A stretch of 64,000 nt of DNA, from NCBI RefSeq assembly GCF_002925905.1, contig NZ_PRDB01000002.1:124001-188000 (forward strand). The letters run 5' to 3'. Every line of letters begins with the position of its first letter. The first letter of the stretch is position 1. Made by a program: the position numbers and the translations under genes. Shown piece by piece: positions 17,908 through 27,663 of this stretch. The notes under the pieces were generated by a model. That model saw only the letters and a list, made by a program, of their open reading frames with translations. It searched no databases and was not told the DNA's origin. The stretch is from Klebsiella michiganensis. Its GTDB lineage: Bacteria > Pseudomonadota > Gammaproteobacteria > Enterobacterales > Enterobacteriaceae.

Positions 17908-17916
17908 CGGGAGCCG

Positions 17917-18648
17917 TTACAGCACTTTACTCAAAAACGCGGCGGTGCGCGGGTTAGTCGGCGCGCCAAAGATCTGCGCCGGTTTCCCCTCTTCCTGAAT
18001 AATGCCCTGGTCGATAAAGATAACCCGATCGGCCACTTCGCGGGCAAAGCCCATTTCGTGGGTCACGATTACCATGGTCATCCCTTCGCTGGCGAGGTTT
18101 TTCATCACCTCCAGCACGTCGCCCACCAGCTCAGGATCGAGCGCCGAAGTGGGCTCATCAAACAGCATAATCGACGGCTTCATCGCCAGCGCGCGCGCGA
18201 TGGCCACCCGCTGCTGCTGCCCGCCGGAGAGGCTGGAGGGCCAGGCGTCGCGCTTGTCGCTCAGCCCGACCTTCGCCAGCAGCTCTTCCGCCAGACGCAC
18301 CGCCTCCGCGCGCGCCGTGCCGCGCAGGCTCATCGGGGCCATAATCAGATTTTCCAGCACCGTTTTGTGCGGGAACAGATTGAAGCGCTGAAAGACCATG
18401 CCGACACTTTCCCGCATCTTATTCAGATCGGTGGCGCGATCGTGGGCAGCGAAGCCGTTCACCTCAACCTCGCCTTCGCTGACGGTTTCCAGCGCGTTCA
18501 TGCAGCGCAGAAAGGTGCTTTTCCCGGAACCGGACGGGCCGATAATGCACACGACTTCCTGCGGCTTAATGTCGCAGCTGATGCCGCGCAGAACGTGGCT
18601 GTCGCCGAAGCGCTTGTGTAAATTACGAATGTGAATCACTTTTGCCAA
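17917..18648 (-). CDS. Polar amino acid ABC transporter, ATP-binding protein (GlnQ-like)
   Basis: The ATPase energises uptake through the neighbouring permease. Walker [11 protein letters not shown]-loop [15 protein letters not shown], signature [15 protein letters not shown], Walker [15 protein letters not shown] and the switch histidine in [11 protein letters not shown] are all present in 243 residues. It overlaps the permease gene by 26 nt and ends the operon binding protein - permease - ATPase. Confidence 0.93.
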   Translation of the reverse strand: MAKVIHIRNLHKRFGDSHVLRGISCDIKPQEVVCIIGPSGSGKSTFLRCMNALETVSEGEVEVNGFAAHDRATDLNKMRESVGMVFQRFNLFPHKTVLENLIMAPMSLRGTARAEAVRLAEELLAKVGLSDKRDAWPSSLSGGQQQRVAIARALAMKPSIMLFDEPTSALDPELVGDVLEVMKNLASEGMTMVIVTHEMGFAREVADRVIFIDQGIIQEEGKPAQIFGAPTNPRTAAFLSKVL

Positions 18649-19390
18649 ACCTCTTTTCCAGACGGTTAACCAGCTGCGCCAGCAGGAAAGTAATAACCCA
18701 GTAAACCAGGGAGATGGTCAGGTAGGGTTCCCAGTAGGTGGCGTAGGCGCCGGAAACGGTGCGCGCGGCGTAGGCCAGATCCGCCAGACCGATGGCCGAC
18801 GCCAGCGAGGAGTCCTTAACGATGGCGATAGCGTTGTTGCCCAGCGGCGGCAGAATGCGGCGAAACGCCTGCGGCAGAATCACCTGACGCATGGTTTTCC
18901 ACCACGGCATTCCCAGCGCGCGGGAAGCTTCCATCTGCCCCTTATCGATCGACTGGATCCCGGCACGGAAGATCTCCGACACGTAGGCCCCGGCATTCAG
19001 CGTAATCGCCACGATACAGGAGAGAAACGCGCCGTAGTTTGAGCGCAGCTCGCGAGCGAAATCAGCGCTCATCATGCCGCTGGTCACCAGCAGTCCGTCG
19101 CGCGGGTTGATAAACAGCGGCACCAGCGCGAAGTGCACCACCATAATTTGCACGAACAGCGGCGTACCGCGAAACGCGCTGACGTAAAAGCGCACCGGAA
19201 ACTGCACCAGGTAACGCAGAACGTATTTCCATACCCCGTGCTCGGCTTTCGCCATCCGCCCCAGCCCGAGGGTCAGCCCCCACAGGGTGCCGAGGATCAC
19301 GCAGATAATGGTACATTTAATGGTCATCAGGGCACCGTCCATAAACAGCGGACCGTACTCCTCAATGATCTCCCAACGGAATCCCGTCAT
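18623..19390 (-). CDS. Polar amino acid ABC transporter permease (HisM/GlnP family)
   Basis: A 255-residue inner-membrane permease with about five spans and the family EAA loop ([20 protein letters not shown]). Only one permease gene is present, so the transporter probably uses a homodimer. A terminator-like attenuator separates it from the binding-protein gene upstream. Confidence 0.92.
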   Translation of the reverse strand: MTGFRWEIIEEYGPLFMDGALMTIKCTIICVILGTLWGLTLGLGRMAKAEHGVWKYVLRYLVQFPVRFYVSAFRGTPLFVQIMVVHFALVPLFINPRDGLLVTSGMMSADFARELRSNYGAFLSCIVAITLNAGAYVSEIFRAGIQSIDKGQMEASRALGMPWWKTMRQVILPQAFRRILPPLGNNAIAIVKDSSLASAIGLADLAYAARTVSGAYATYWEPYLTISLVYWVITFLLAQLVNRLEKRFGKSDSHS

Positions 19391-19401
19391 AGCCCTTCCC
19401 T

Positions 19402-19435
19402 AAAAAATACGGCTATCGCCAGAGTCGATAGCCGT
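19402..19435 (-). terminator. Attenuating terminator between binding protein and permease genes
   Basis: On the minus strand ACGGCTATCG and CGATAGCCGT form a perfect 10-bp stem with a 7-nt loop, followed by ATTTTTTA. It lies after the binding-protein stop and before the permease gene, so it would set excess binding protein over the membrane parts. Confidence 0.8.
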
Positions 19436-19455
19436 GATGAAAATAAAAATGCGAA

Positions 19456-20223
19456 TTATTGCGCTGGCAGCGTCGGGACGTTCTCGTCGAACCAGGTTTT
19501 ATAGATTTTGGCGTAGGTGCCGTCAGCGATGATTTTCTGTAAACCGGCGTTGATCTTCGCCTGCAGCTCGCTGTTGCCTTTCGCCACCGCGATGCCGAAA
19601 TACTGGCGCTCAAATTTGGCATCCGGCACCAGCTTGAACTGCTTCTCCGGGTGCTGCTTGATGTAGTATTTCACCACGCCGACGTCGCCGACCGCCGCGC
19701 TCACGCCGTCTTCAAACAGCTCCTGCAGCATCAGCGGAGTATTATCAAAACGCTTGATCGCGGTACTGTTCTTGCCCAGCACGTCGGAAACCACGATATC
19801 GCCGGTGCTGGAGTTCACCACGCCGACTTTCTCGTTTTTCAGCGCCTCAAGGGAGGAGACCTTTGAATCCGCCGGCACGACGATGGACTGCTCGGCCGGG
19901 AAATAAGGGGCGGAGAAATCCACCATCTGCTTACGCTTATCGGTGATGGTGATCCCGGAGATAATAATGTCGCGGTCGCCGGTGTTGAGGGTGGCGAAGA
20001 TCCCTTCCCACGGCGTATTGACCAGTTTGATATCAAAGCCTTCCGCTTTGGCGATCGCTTTGATGATATCAATATCAAAACCTTCCAGCTGTTTCTGGCT
20101 GTTCTCGAACTCAAACGGGCGATAGGTTCCGCCGGATCCCACCACGTAAGTTTGCTGAGCCGCGTGGGCGGTGCCGATCATCGCCGCCACCAGGCAGCAT
20201 GCTTTCATCCACTTCTTAACCAT
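19456..20223 (-). CDS. Periplasmic amino acid binding protein (SBP_bac_3)
   Basis: This captures the substrate for the downstream permease and ATPase. A Sec signal peptide (MVKKWMKACCLVAAMIGTAHA, then AQQ) precedes a family 3 solute-binding fold (GTYRPFEFENSQKQLEGFDI, GIFATLNTGDRDIIISGITI, DAKFERQYFGIAVAKG). Length 255. The ligand cannot be told from sequence; cystine-, glutamine- and arginine-type relatives all look like this. Confidence 0.9.
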   Translation of the reverse strand: MVKKWMKACCLVAAMIGTAHAAQQTYVVGSGGTYRPFEFENSQKQLEGFDIDIIKAIAKAEGFDIKLVNTPWEGIFATLNTGDRDIIISGITITDKRKQMVDFSAPYFPAEQSIVVPADSKVSSLEALKNEKVGVVNSSTGDIVVSDVLGKNSTAIKRFDNTPLMLQELFEDGVSAAVGDVGVVKYYIKQHPEKQFKLVPDAKFERQYFGIAVAKGNSELQAKINAGLQKIIADGTYAKIYKTWFDENVPTLPAQ

Positions 20224-20318
20224 GACAACTCCGTTTTATGCATTAATTTTGCATAAAAATACACACTGTCAGCATGGCATGCAACCGGAAACCTTCCCGA
20301 CGGTAAATTATCTGCCGT

Positions 20319-21218
20319 TTAGCTTCGTTTACCGCCGGATTTCCCGATGGCCCGATGCAATTCATTGATCCGCTTCATCGATTTCACCGTTTTTTGCGGC
20401 GCGGTGGAGGCGACCGACAGCACGATCATCTCCAGGCAAACCAGCACCGTCCCATGCAGCGGCACCCGCCCATTATCGCCGCCGCGCGGCACCTCAATGA
20501 CCACCTGCGCCTCCTGGCTAAAGCGGGAGTCCAGCGCCTGGGTGAGTAAAATCGTCGGGATCCCCAGACGGCGGGCCTCGCGCAGGGTCGTCATCCCCTC
20601 CCGGTGCGGCGACTTCTGCCCCATCATAATCAGCACGTCGCCGCGCTGCAGGCCGATCAGCTGCTCGGCGAGGCTAAACCCGGTGCGGTTCATTACGTAC
20701 GAAGGCAGGCCGATGCGGCTCAGCAGCCTGGCGGTATACTCCGCCAGAATGCCCGAGGCGCCGATCCCAAAAATCCCCACCTGGCGCGCGTCGGTCAGCA
20801 GCGCCACCGCCTGGGCCACCGCGGCGCGGTTGTCGGGGCGCGCAAGCACTTCGCAGGCCCGCTGATGCCCTTCCAGCACGAAATCGATGCTCGAATTGAC
20901 GTCGCTGGATAAGGCGCTCACCGTGGAGATCATTTTTTCCGACGAGGTCGCCGACGGGCCGAACCAGCGCTCCATGGTCTGCTTCAGCTCCCGCAGTCCG
21001 GCGAAGCCGAGCGCCTGGATGGCGCGCACCACCGTGGCGTCCGAGGTATTGGTCGCGGCGGCGAGTTCCATGGCCGTGCGCTCCAGCACCGCTTCCCGGT
21101 TTTCGTTGATATAGCTCACCACCGCCAGCAGACGCGGCGACAGCTGATGCGCACGGGCGCGAAAACGTTCGCCGAACAGGTCAACCCGCCCCTTCTCTCT
21201 TTTTACCACCGTTTTCAT
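20319..21218 (-). CDS. RpiR/MurR family transcriptional regulator
   Basis: The 299-residue protein has an N-terminal helix-turn-helix of the HTH_6 type (TAMELAAATNTSDATVVRAI, about 45-70) and a C-terminal SIS sugar-phosphate domain (about 125-260, QVGIFGIGASGILAEYTA). RpiR proteins normally sense phosphosugars. Its ATG overlaps the stop of the upstream siderophore binding-protein gene as ATGA, so it belongs to that iron operon by coupling. It could also act on the amino acid transporter that follows 95 bp downstream. Confidence 0.88.
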   Translation of the reverse strand: MKTVVKREKGRVDLFGERFRARAHQLSPRLLAVVSYINENREAVLERTAMELAAATNTSDATVVRAIQALGFAGLRELKQTMERWFGPSATSSEKMISTVSALSSDVNSSIDFVLEGHQRACEVLARPDNRAAVAQAVALLTDARQVGIFGIGASGILAEYTARLLSRIGLPSYVMNRTGFSLAEQLIGLQRGDVLIMMGQKSPHREGMTTLREARRLGIPTILLTQALDSRFSQEAQVVIEVPRGGDNGRVPLHGTVLVCLEMIVLSVASTAPQKTVKSMKRINELHRAIGKSGGKRS

Positions 21219-22162
21219 TTCAGCCCCTCGGGCAAAGGACGACCGGCAATGTGCGACTGTACCTGGGCGACCATCAGCGACAGCGCGGCGTAGGAGTTAG
21301 AGATAACCTCCTCGCGCGGCAGCAGAATGTAGCGCCCGGTGCGGCAGGCGCGCATAAAGTCGCACCAGCCGGGCATCACGCCCTCCATCGCCTGCAGCTC
21401 ATCCTGCGGCCTGCCGCCGGTATCGGAACGCCAGGTGGCAAATACGAAATCGGCATCCAGCGCCGGCAGCTGCTCGGCGCTGACGTCAATACGCTGGCCA
21501 TCGGGGATGTTGTCAATCAGCGGCGGGAAGCGGAATCCGGCATCGCGCAGCACGCGTCCCAGCGCATGATAGGCGTGATGCACGGTAACCTTGCCGTTGT
21601 TGGCCTGAATCACCGAGACTACGATGTTTTGCGTATCCACCATCGCCTTTAGCTGGGCTATCTGCGCCTGATAGCGGCGTTCGAGGATTAAGAGCCGCGG
21701 CTGGGTACCGGTGAGCTGCGCCAGCTTGCGGTAGATGCGCGGCGCGCTGCCCTGCAGGTGGTCGATGCTGACCGTTGGCGCAATCTTCTCCAGCTGCTCC
21801 ACCGAAACGTGACGGCTGGGCTCGGTAATAATCAGGTCCGGTTTCGCGGCGGCCACCGCTTCGAGATCGATATCCGCCGTGCCGATAAACCGAATCGCGC
21901 TGTTATCGAAATCAACGCCGGTCAGCTGTGCGCTGGCGCGTAAAAAGTGGCTGCCGTCCGGACGCGTCCTCCCGTGGCTGGCCACCGGCGGGACGCCAAG
22001 CTCGATCAGCGGGATGGTGATATCCAGATCGTGCAGCGACACAATGCGCTGCGGGTGCAGCGGAACGGTCACCGTACGACCCAAATCATCGGTAAAGGTT
22101 TGCGTATCGGCGGCCGAGGCGACGCCCGCCAACAGCACCAGCAGAGAAACGAACCAACGCAT
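21215..22162 (-). CDS. Periplasmic siderophore/iron binding protein (FepB/FhuD-like)
   Basis: This delivers a ferric siderophore to the FecCD permeases. The chosen start is ATG 22162 (MRWFVSLLVLLAGVASAADT), with AGGATCG upstream and a clean signal peptide; the 26 extra codons in the track overlap the upstream permease gene end. The fold-type motifs DDLGRTVTVPLHPQRIVSLHD and DLEAVAAAKPDLIITEP are those of the peripla_BP_2 class. 315 residues. Confidence 0.88.
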   Translation of the reverse strand: MRWFVSLLVLLAGVASAADTQTFTDDLGRTVTVPLHPQRIVSLHDLDITIPLIELGVPPVASHGRTRPDGSHFLRASAQLTGVDFDNSAIRFIGTADIDLEAVAAAKPDLIITEPSRHVSVEQLEKIAPTVSIDHLQGSAPRIYRKLAQLTGTQPRLLILERRYQAQIAQLKAMVDTQNIVVSVIQANNGKVTVHHAYHALGRVLRDAGFRFPPLIDNIPDGQRIDVSAEQLPALDADFVFATWRSDTGGRPQDELQAMEGVMPGWCDFMRACRTGRYILLPREEVISNSYAALSLMVAQVQSHIAGRPLPEGLK

Positions 22163-22178
22163 AGCGATCCTTTTTGAT

Positions 22179-23231
22179 TTACAGGGCGTCACGGCGACGC
22201 CAGAGCAGAACGATAAAAAACGGACAGCCGACCAGCGCAATCACGATCCCTGCAGGGATCTGCAGCGGCGCGAAAGCCAGTCGGCCAATTGTATCGGTGG
22301 CTAACACCAGCAGCGCGCCAACCAACGCGCTGCCGCAGAGCAGCGCCACCTGGCCGCCGCGCAGCAGAAACCGCGCCATATGCGGCGCCATCAGGCCAAC
22401 GAAGCCGAGGCTTCCGACGCAGGAAACGCTGGCGGAGGTCAGCAGCACCGGCGCGAAAAAGCGCAGCAGGGTTAGCTGCTGCAGGCGTACGCCGAGACCA
22501 ATGGCAGTGCGGTCGCCGAGCAGCGCCGCATCGGCGGCCCTGGCGGTCAAAAAAAGGATCAGCGCCCCGGGCAGCGCCCAGCAGAAGGCGACGGCCAACA
22601 GCGGCCAGGTCGCCGCGTGCAGGCTGCCCGCCAGCCAGATCATCGCCGTTTGAACATCGCGCACGTCGGCGGTGGTCATAAAAATGCCCACCGCCGCCGC
22701 CAGCGTCCACGACACGCCGATGCCGATGAGAATAAAGCGCGGGCGCGAACAGTCGCGGGCCAGCGCCAGAACCAGCAGCGCCACCAGCACGCCGCCGAGC
22801 ATTCCCGCCAGCGGCCGCCAGACCAGGCCCACCGCCGGGAAGAACAGCACCAGCGCCAGAACGACAATACTGGCCCCCTCCTTCACCCCGATAAGCCCGG
22901 GATCCGCCAGACCGTTGCGGGTAATGCTCTGCATCGCCGCGCCGGCCAGACCGAGCATCGCCCCGCACAGCAGCGCCATAAACAGCCGCGGCAGGCGGAT
23001 ATCAAAGAGGATAAATCGCTGCTGTTCGTCCACGATGTCCGCCCCCAGCAGCGCACGGAACAGGGTACCGGAGGGCATCGGGAAGCTGCCGCGGGTCAGG
23101 CCAAACAGCGCCAGCAGCAGGATGACGAGCAGCGCGACAGCGGCGATTTTTACCGCCGCAGGGCGCAGCAGAATGTGCCAGCGGCCGCAGGTCAGCGGCC
23201 GAAAGCCGGCGCGACGGACGGCGCTTTTCAT
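22179..23231 (-). CDS. Siderophore ABC permease, FecCD family (second subunit)
   Basis: A roughly ten-span inner-membrane permease of 350 residues. Family motifs LPRLFMALLCGAMLGLAGAA, GVKEGASIVVL and GSLGFVGLMAPHMARFLL are present. It starts inside the stop of the partner permease (4-nt overlap) and pairs with it as a heterodimer, as FepD/FepG do. Confidence 0.93.
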   Translation of the reverse strand: MKSAVRRAGFRPLTCGRWHILLRPAAVKIAAVALLVILLLALFGLTRGSFPMPSGTLFRALLGADIVDEQQRFILFDIRLPRLFMALLCGAMLGLAGAAMQSITRNGLADPGLIGVKEGASIVVLALVLFFPAVGLVWRPLAGMLGGVLVALLVLALARDCSRPRFILIGIGVSWTLAAAVGIFMTTADVRDVQTAMIWLAGSLHAATWPLLAVAFCWALPGALILFLTARAADAALLGDRTAIGLGVRLQQLTLLRFFAPVLLTSASVSCVGSLGFVGLMAPHMARFLLRGGQVALLCGSALVGALLVLATDTIGRLAFAPLQIPAGIVIALVGCPFFIVLLWRRRDAL

Positions 23232-24253
23232 TTAAAAAACCTCGCGGCGATAAAAATAAATACCGGCGCCCCCACCAGCGCGGTCATCGCGCCGGTTGCC
23301 AGCTCCTGGGGCGCAACCAGGGTACGAGCGGCGATATCCGCCAGCAGTAGCACCAGAGCGCCAACCGGAGCGGCCAGCGGCAGCGCCAGGCGAATATCTT
23401 CGCTAATCAGCCGGCGCACCGCGTGGGGGACCACCAGCCCGACAAAGCCGATCGGCCCGGCCACCGCCACCGCCGAGCCGCACAATAGCGCAATGGCGGT
23501 CAGCCCCAGCAGGCGGGTCTGAACAATCTTTACCCCCAGCCCCAGCGCGACCTTATCGCCCAGCGCCAGCACGTTAAGACGCGGCGCGATGACCAGCGCG
23601 ATCGTCACTCCCGTCAGCGCCGGGAGCAGCGCAGCGCGCAGCGTTTGCCAGTTCAGCCCGGCAAGATCGCCCGCCAGCCAGGTGCGCATCGCCAGCAACG
23701 TTTGTTCATCGAGGATCAGAATCGCCGCGGTGACAGCCGAGGCAAAGGCCGACAGCGCCACCCCGCACAGGGTAATGCGCAGCGGCGTAACGCCGCCCCG
23801 CCCGGACGACGACAGCAGCATCACGCCGCCAAACAGCAGCGCCGCGCCGCAGGCGGCGGTGAGCGGTCTGGCTAACGCCACGCCGCCGAGGCTGATTCCC
23901 AGCGCCGATGTCGCCACTACCGCCAGCGAAGCGCCGGCGTTAAGGCCGAGAATATGCGGCTCGCCCAGCGGGTTGCGGATCACGGTTTGCAGCAGCAGCC
24001 CCGCCACGCCGAGCGCCGCGCCGGTGAGCAGCGCCGCCGCGAGACGTACCAGGCGTAAATCGACAATAATTCGGTGGTCAAAATTGCGCGGATCGTAATG
24101 GAGCAGCGCCTGCAGCACCGTTTGCGGCGCAATCCAGCGCGCGCCAAGTCCGAGATGCACCAGCGAGCCGCCCAGCAGCAGCAGGCTCAGCAGTACCAGC
24201 GCCAGCCGGGGGCGGGATTGTCGGCGCGGCAGCAGCAGCGCGGAGGCGCTCAT
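23228..24253 (-). CDS. Siderophore ABC permease, FecCD family (first subunit)
   Basis: A 341-residue FecCD permease with RLVRLAAALLTGAALGVAGL, NPLGEPHILGLNAGASLAVV and AGPIGFVGLVVPHAVRRL. It overlaps the ATPase stop and the next permease start by 4 nt each, so the four import genes form one coupled operon. Confidence 0.93.
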   Translation of the reverse strand: MSASALLLPRRQSRPRLALVLLSLLLLGGSLVHLGLGARWIAPQTVLQALLHYDPRNFDHRIIVDLRLVRLAAALLTGAALGVAGLLLQTVIRNPLGEPHILGLNAGASLAVVATSALGISLGGVALARPLTAACGAALLFGGVMLLSSSGRGGVTPLRITLCGVALSAFASAVTAAILILDEQTLLAMRTWLAGDLAGLNWQTLRAALLPALTGVTIALVIAPRLNVLALGDKVALGLGVKIVQTRLLGLTAIALLCGSAVAVAGPIGFVGLVVPHAVRRLISEDIRLALPLAAPVGALVLLLADIAARTLVAPQELATGAMTALVGAPVFIFIAARFFK

Positions 24254-25071
24254 AACGCTTTCTCCTCACGGGCGCGGAACGGCATAAAAAAGGGCTTACC
24301 GGTCTGCGGGTTGAGCGACATCTGCACGTCCACGTCAAAAACGGTTTTGATCAGCTCCGGCGTGCAGATTTCCTGTTCATTAATCACCCCGGCGATCGCG
24401 CCTTTTTTAAGAAACACCAGCAGGTCGGCGTAGTTCACCGCGAAGTTCAGGTCGTGCAGGACGGTGACCACCGTGCGGCCGTGATCGCGGGTTAAGGTTT
24501 GCAGCAGTTCAAGGATGTCGACCTGATAGCGCAGATCGAGCCAGGTGGTGGGCTCATCCAGCAGAATCGTCGCCGTTTGCTGGGCGAGAGCCATCGCGAT
24601 CCAGCAGCGCTGGCGCTGGCCGCCGGAGAGGCTATCAACCGCCAGGTGGGCAAACTCTGCGGTACCGGTGAGCCGCAGCGCCTCTTCTACCGCCCGTTCA
24701 TCGGCCTCGGACCATTGTCGCATCAGCCCCTGCCAGGGGTAACGCCCGCGCGAAACCAGTTCAAAAACCGTCAGCCCTTCCGGGGTCAGCGGCGATTGCG
24801 GCAGAATGCCCAGCCGACGGGAAACCTCCCGGGTCGGCATCTGGTGAATCACCTCGCCGTCCAGGCGTACGCAGCCCCCCAGCGGCTTGAGCATCCGGGC
24901 GATAGTCGACAGCAGCGTCGATTTCCCCGAGCCGTTGGCGCCGGCCAGTACCGTCATTTTCCCGTGGGGGATGGTCAGATGAATATTGTCGACAATTAGC
25001 GTCTGGCCATATCCGGCCGACAGGGAATCAAGGACGATCCCCTGCTCTGCAGGCAACACCCGCTGTGGCAT
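24250..25071 (-). CDS. Siderophore ABC transporter ATP-binding protein (FepC-like)
   Basis: Walker A GANGSGKST, signature LSGGQRQRCWIAMALAQ, Walker B ILLDEPTTWLDLRYQ and the switch HDLNFAVNYAD match the FepC/FhuC group. I prefer ATG 25071 (MPQRVLPAEQ), preceded by GGGAG, over the GTG at 25122 used by the track. First gene of the operon; a Fur-like site lies upstream. Confidence 0.92.
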   Translation of the reverse strand: MPQRVLPAEQGIVLDSLSAGYGQTLIVDNIHLTIPHGKMTVLAGANGSGKSTLLSTIARMLKPLGGCVRLDGEVIHQMPTREVSRRLGILPQSPLTPEGLTVFELVSRGRYPWQGLMRQWSEADERAVEEALRLTGTAEFAHLAVDSLSGGQRQRCWIAMALAQQTATILLDEPTTWLDLRYQVDILELLQTLTRDHGRTVVTVLHDLNFAVNYADLLVFLKKGAIAGVINEQEICTPELIKTVFDVDVQMSLNPQTGKPFFMPFRAREEKAL

Positions 25072-25496
25072 AACTCGCTCCCGCGCCGCAACGGCGTGGC
25101 GCCAGGCCCGCTCGTTCCGCACTCAAACAAAAATAAATCTCATTCTCTTTTGATCATGCGGTGGATGAATGTAGTAGTCAATACCCTATGACGGCGCCAG
25201 CCGCGCGGGTTTACTACCAAAACCCTCACAACATAAAAAGACTTTAATCATCAATTAAAACAATAAGATATTACTTTTTCGCCCAGCCCCTCCCTCGCTA
25301 ATTGATTGATTATTTGTTTCGTCAGTTTTTTATCTTACATAACGTTTACTACTACATGCCTTCATGATTGAATGATTCTCAATTACATATCTGGCGCGCG
25401 TTGCGGCGTAAAAAACAGCCAGGTTTATTTTTCAGGGCAATGATTTTATTGGCTTTACCTCTCCGCAAAGGCGAGGTTCGTTCACGAGACACAAAA
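25072..25496. promoter_or_regulatory. Divergent iron-uptake promoter region with repeated TTTACTAC motif
   Basis: The 425 bases separate the ABC operon from the TonB receptor. Three copies of a short motif are visible: ATGTAGTAGTCAAT (25169-25182, inverted), TTTACTACCAAAAC (25210 on) and TTTACTACTACATG (25345-25358). The first and last are inverted copies of ATGTAGTAGT about 165 bp apart, suggesting operator sites for a regulator acting in both directions. Confidence 0.45.
25129..25147 (-). promoter_or_regulatory. Candidate Fur box
   Basis: On the minus strand GAGAATGAGATTTATTTTT matches 13 of 19 positions of GATAATGATAATCATTATC. It lies about 60 nt before the ATPase start, where Fur repression of the uptake operon would be expected. 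Confidence 0.45.
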
Positions 25497-27650
25497 ATGA
25501 TTCCACTCAATGTCCCTTATTCGGCATTAAAAGGGCGTGCGCTTTTTTCACTGATTTTTTTCACCTCACCGGGATTATTGGCAGCGGTTAATAGCGCCGA
25601 TAAAACAAAGAAAACCGCTGACGAGACCATAACTGTCGTGGCCGACGGCACTCGGCAACGCGCCACCCAGGGATATCAGCCGGTCAATACCTCGACCGCC
25701 ACGCTGACTACTATGCCGATGCTGGATATTCCGCAGGTGGTCAATACCGTCAGCGAGCAGGTGCTCGAGGATCAGCATGCGACGAACCTCGACGAAGCGC
25801 TGTATAACGTCGCCAACGTGGTACAAACCAATACCCTCGGCGGGACCCAGGATGCCTTCACCCGCCGCGGCTTCGGCGCTAACCGCGATGGTTCAATCAT
25901 GACCAACGGCCTGCGCACCGTGCTGCCGCGCAGCTTCACCGCCGCCACCGAACGCGTCGAAGTGCTCAAAGGCCCGGCCTCAACGCTGTACGGTATTCTC
26001 GACCCCGGCGGATTAATCAACGTGGTGACCAAACGCCCGGAGCGCAGCTTCGGCGGCTCCGTCTCCGCCACCTCCACCAGCTTTGGCGGCGGTACCGGCC
26101 AGTTTGACGTCACCGGCCCCATCGACGGGACGCCGCTGGCGTATCGGGTAATTGGCGAATATCAGCATGAAGATTACTGGCGTAATTTCGGCAAAGAGAA
26201 GAGCAGCTTTATTAACCCCTCCCTGACCTGGTTCGGCGAGCGGGCGACGGTGAACGTCTCATATTCGCACCGTGACTACAGTGCCCCATTCGATCGCGGC
26301 ACCATCTTCGATCTGAATACCGGCCATGCGGTGAACGTCGATCGCAAAACGCGTTTTGATGAACCGTTTAATATTACCGACGGTTATTCCGATCTCGCGC
26401 AGCTGAATGCCGAATACCGTCTCAGCGACGCCTGGACCGCCCGCTTCGACTACAGCTACAGCCAGGATCATTACAACGACGATCAGGCCCGGGTAATGGC
26501 CTACGACTCGGCGACCGGCAACCTGACCCGCCGCGTCGATGCCACCCACGGTTCCACCCAGAAAATGCACACTACGCGGGCGGATTTACAGGGCAACGTG
26601 GTCATTGGCGGTTTCTACAACGAGATCCTCACCGGCCTGGCCTATGAGAATTACGATCTGCTGCGCACCGATATGATCCGCTGTAAGAACGTCAAGGGTT
26701 TCAATATCTATAATCCGGTCTACGGCACTGTTGGCAAATGCTCCAGCGTTTCGGCATCCGACAGCGACCAGCGTATTCAGCAGGAGAGCTACGCGGGCTA
26801 CCTCCAGGACGCGCTCTATCTTACCGATAAGTGGATTGCCGTCGCCGGGGTGCGCTATCAGTATTACACCCAGTACGCCGGCAAGGGCCGCCCGTTTAAC
26901 GTCAATACCGACAGCAGCGACCAGAAATGGACGCCGAAAGCGGGCCTGGTGTATAAGCTGACGCCGTCCGTCTCGCTGTTCGGTAACGTGGCGCAGTCGT
27001 TTATGCCGCAGTCCTCTATCGCCAGCTATATTGGCAATCTGCCGCCGGAAGAGTCGACGTCTTACGAGCTGGGCGCGAAGTTCGATCTGTTCAACGGCGT
27101 CACCGCCAATATCGCGCTGTTTGATATTGATAAGCGCAACGTCCTCTACACGGAATCCGTGGGCGATGAGACGGTGGCAAAAACCGCCGGTAAAGTGCGC
27201 TCCCGCGGCGTCGAAGTGGACGTGGCCGGGTCGCTGACCGATAACCTGAGCGTTATCGCCAGCTACGGCTATACCGATGCGAAGGTCACCGACGATCCGG
27301 ATTACAAAGGCAAACCGCTGCCGAACGTGCCGAAACACACCGGTTCGCTGTTCCTGAGCTACGACATTCACAATGTCTACGACAGCAATACGCTGACGGT
27401 GGGGGGCGGCGGTCGCGCGGTGAGCAAACGTTCCGGCACCAACGGCGCGGATTATTATCTGCAGGGCTATGCGGTGGCGGATGTATTTGCGGCCTATAAG
27501 ATGAAGCTGCAATATCCGGTGACCCTGCAGGTTAACGTGAAGAACCTGTTCGATAAGACCTATTACACCTCCTCCATCGGCACCAATAACCTCGGCAACC
27601 AGATCGGCGATCCGCGGGAAGTACAGTTTACGGTGAAGATGGATTTTTAA
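25497..27650 (+). CDS. TonB-dependent siderophore receptor (FhuA/FoxA class)
   Basis: An outer-membrane gated beta-barrel for ferric siderophores. I place the start at ATG 25497 (MIPLNVPYSALKGRALFSLI), which gives a signal peptide, rather than the TTG of the 760-codon track ORF; 717 residues result. A TonB box (DETITVVA) follows the signal, then the plug (DIPQVVNTVSEQVL, RRGFGANRDGSIM, VEVLKGPASTLYGILDPGGL) and the 22-strand barrel ending in aromatic KMDF. Hydroxamate-type receptors (FhuA, FoxA) share this plug, but the ligand is not established. It is divergent from the matching ABC importer. Confidence 0.88.
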   Translation: MIPLNVPYSALKGRALFSLIFFTSPGLLAAVNSADKTKKTADETITVVADGTRQRATQGYQPVNTSTATLTTMPMLDIPQVVNTVSEQVLEDQHATNLDEALYNVANVVQTNTLGGTQDAFTRRGFGANRDGSIMTNGLRTVLPRSFTAATERVEVLKGPASTLYGILDPGGLINVVTKRPERSFGGSVSATSTSFGGGTGQFDVTGPIDGTPLAYRVIGEYQHEDYWRNFGKEKSSFINPSLTWFGERATVNVSYSHRDYSAPFDRGTIFDLNTGHAVNVDRKTRFDEPFNITDGYSDLAQLNAEYRLSDAWTARFDYSYSQDHYNDDQARVMAYDSATGNLTRRVDATHGSTQKMHTTRADLQGNVVIGGFYNEILTGLAYENYDLLRTDMIRCKNVKGFNIYNPVYGTVGKCSSVSASDSDQRIQQESYAGYLQDALYLTDKWIAVAGVRYQYYTQYAGKGRPFNVNTDSSDQKWTPKAGLVYKLTPSVSLFGNVAQSFMPQSSIASYIGNLPPEESTSYELGAKFDLFNGVTANIALFDIDKRNVLYTESVGDETVAKTAGKVRSRGVEVDVAGSLTDNLSVIASYGYTDAKVTDDPDYKGKPLPNVPKHTGSLFLSYDIHNVYDSNTLTVGGGGRAVSKRSGTNGADYYLQGYAVADVFAAYKMKLQYPVTLQVNVKNLFDKTYYTSSIGTNNLGNQIGDPREVQFTVKMDF

Positions 27651-27663
27651 GCCTCATCCCTGT

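Noticed and set aside
25368-25496. N-terminal extension of the TonB receptor from TTG 25368
   Set aside because: It lacks a ribosome-binding site and would bury the signal peptide, which starts naturally at ATG 25497.
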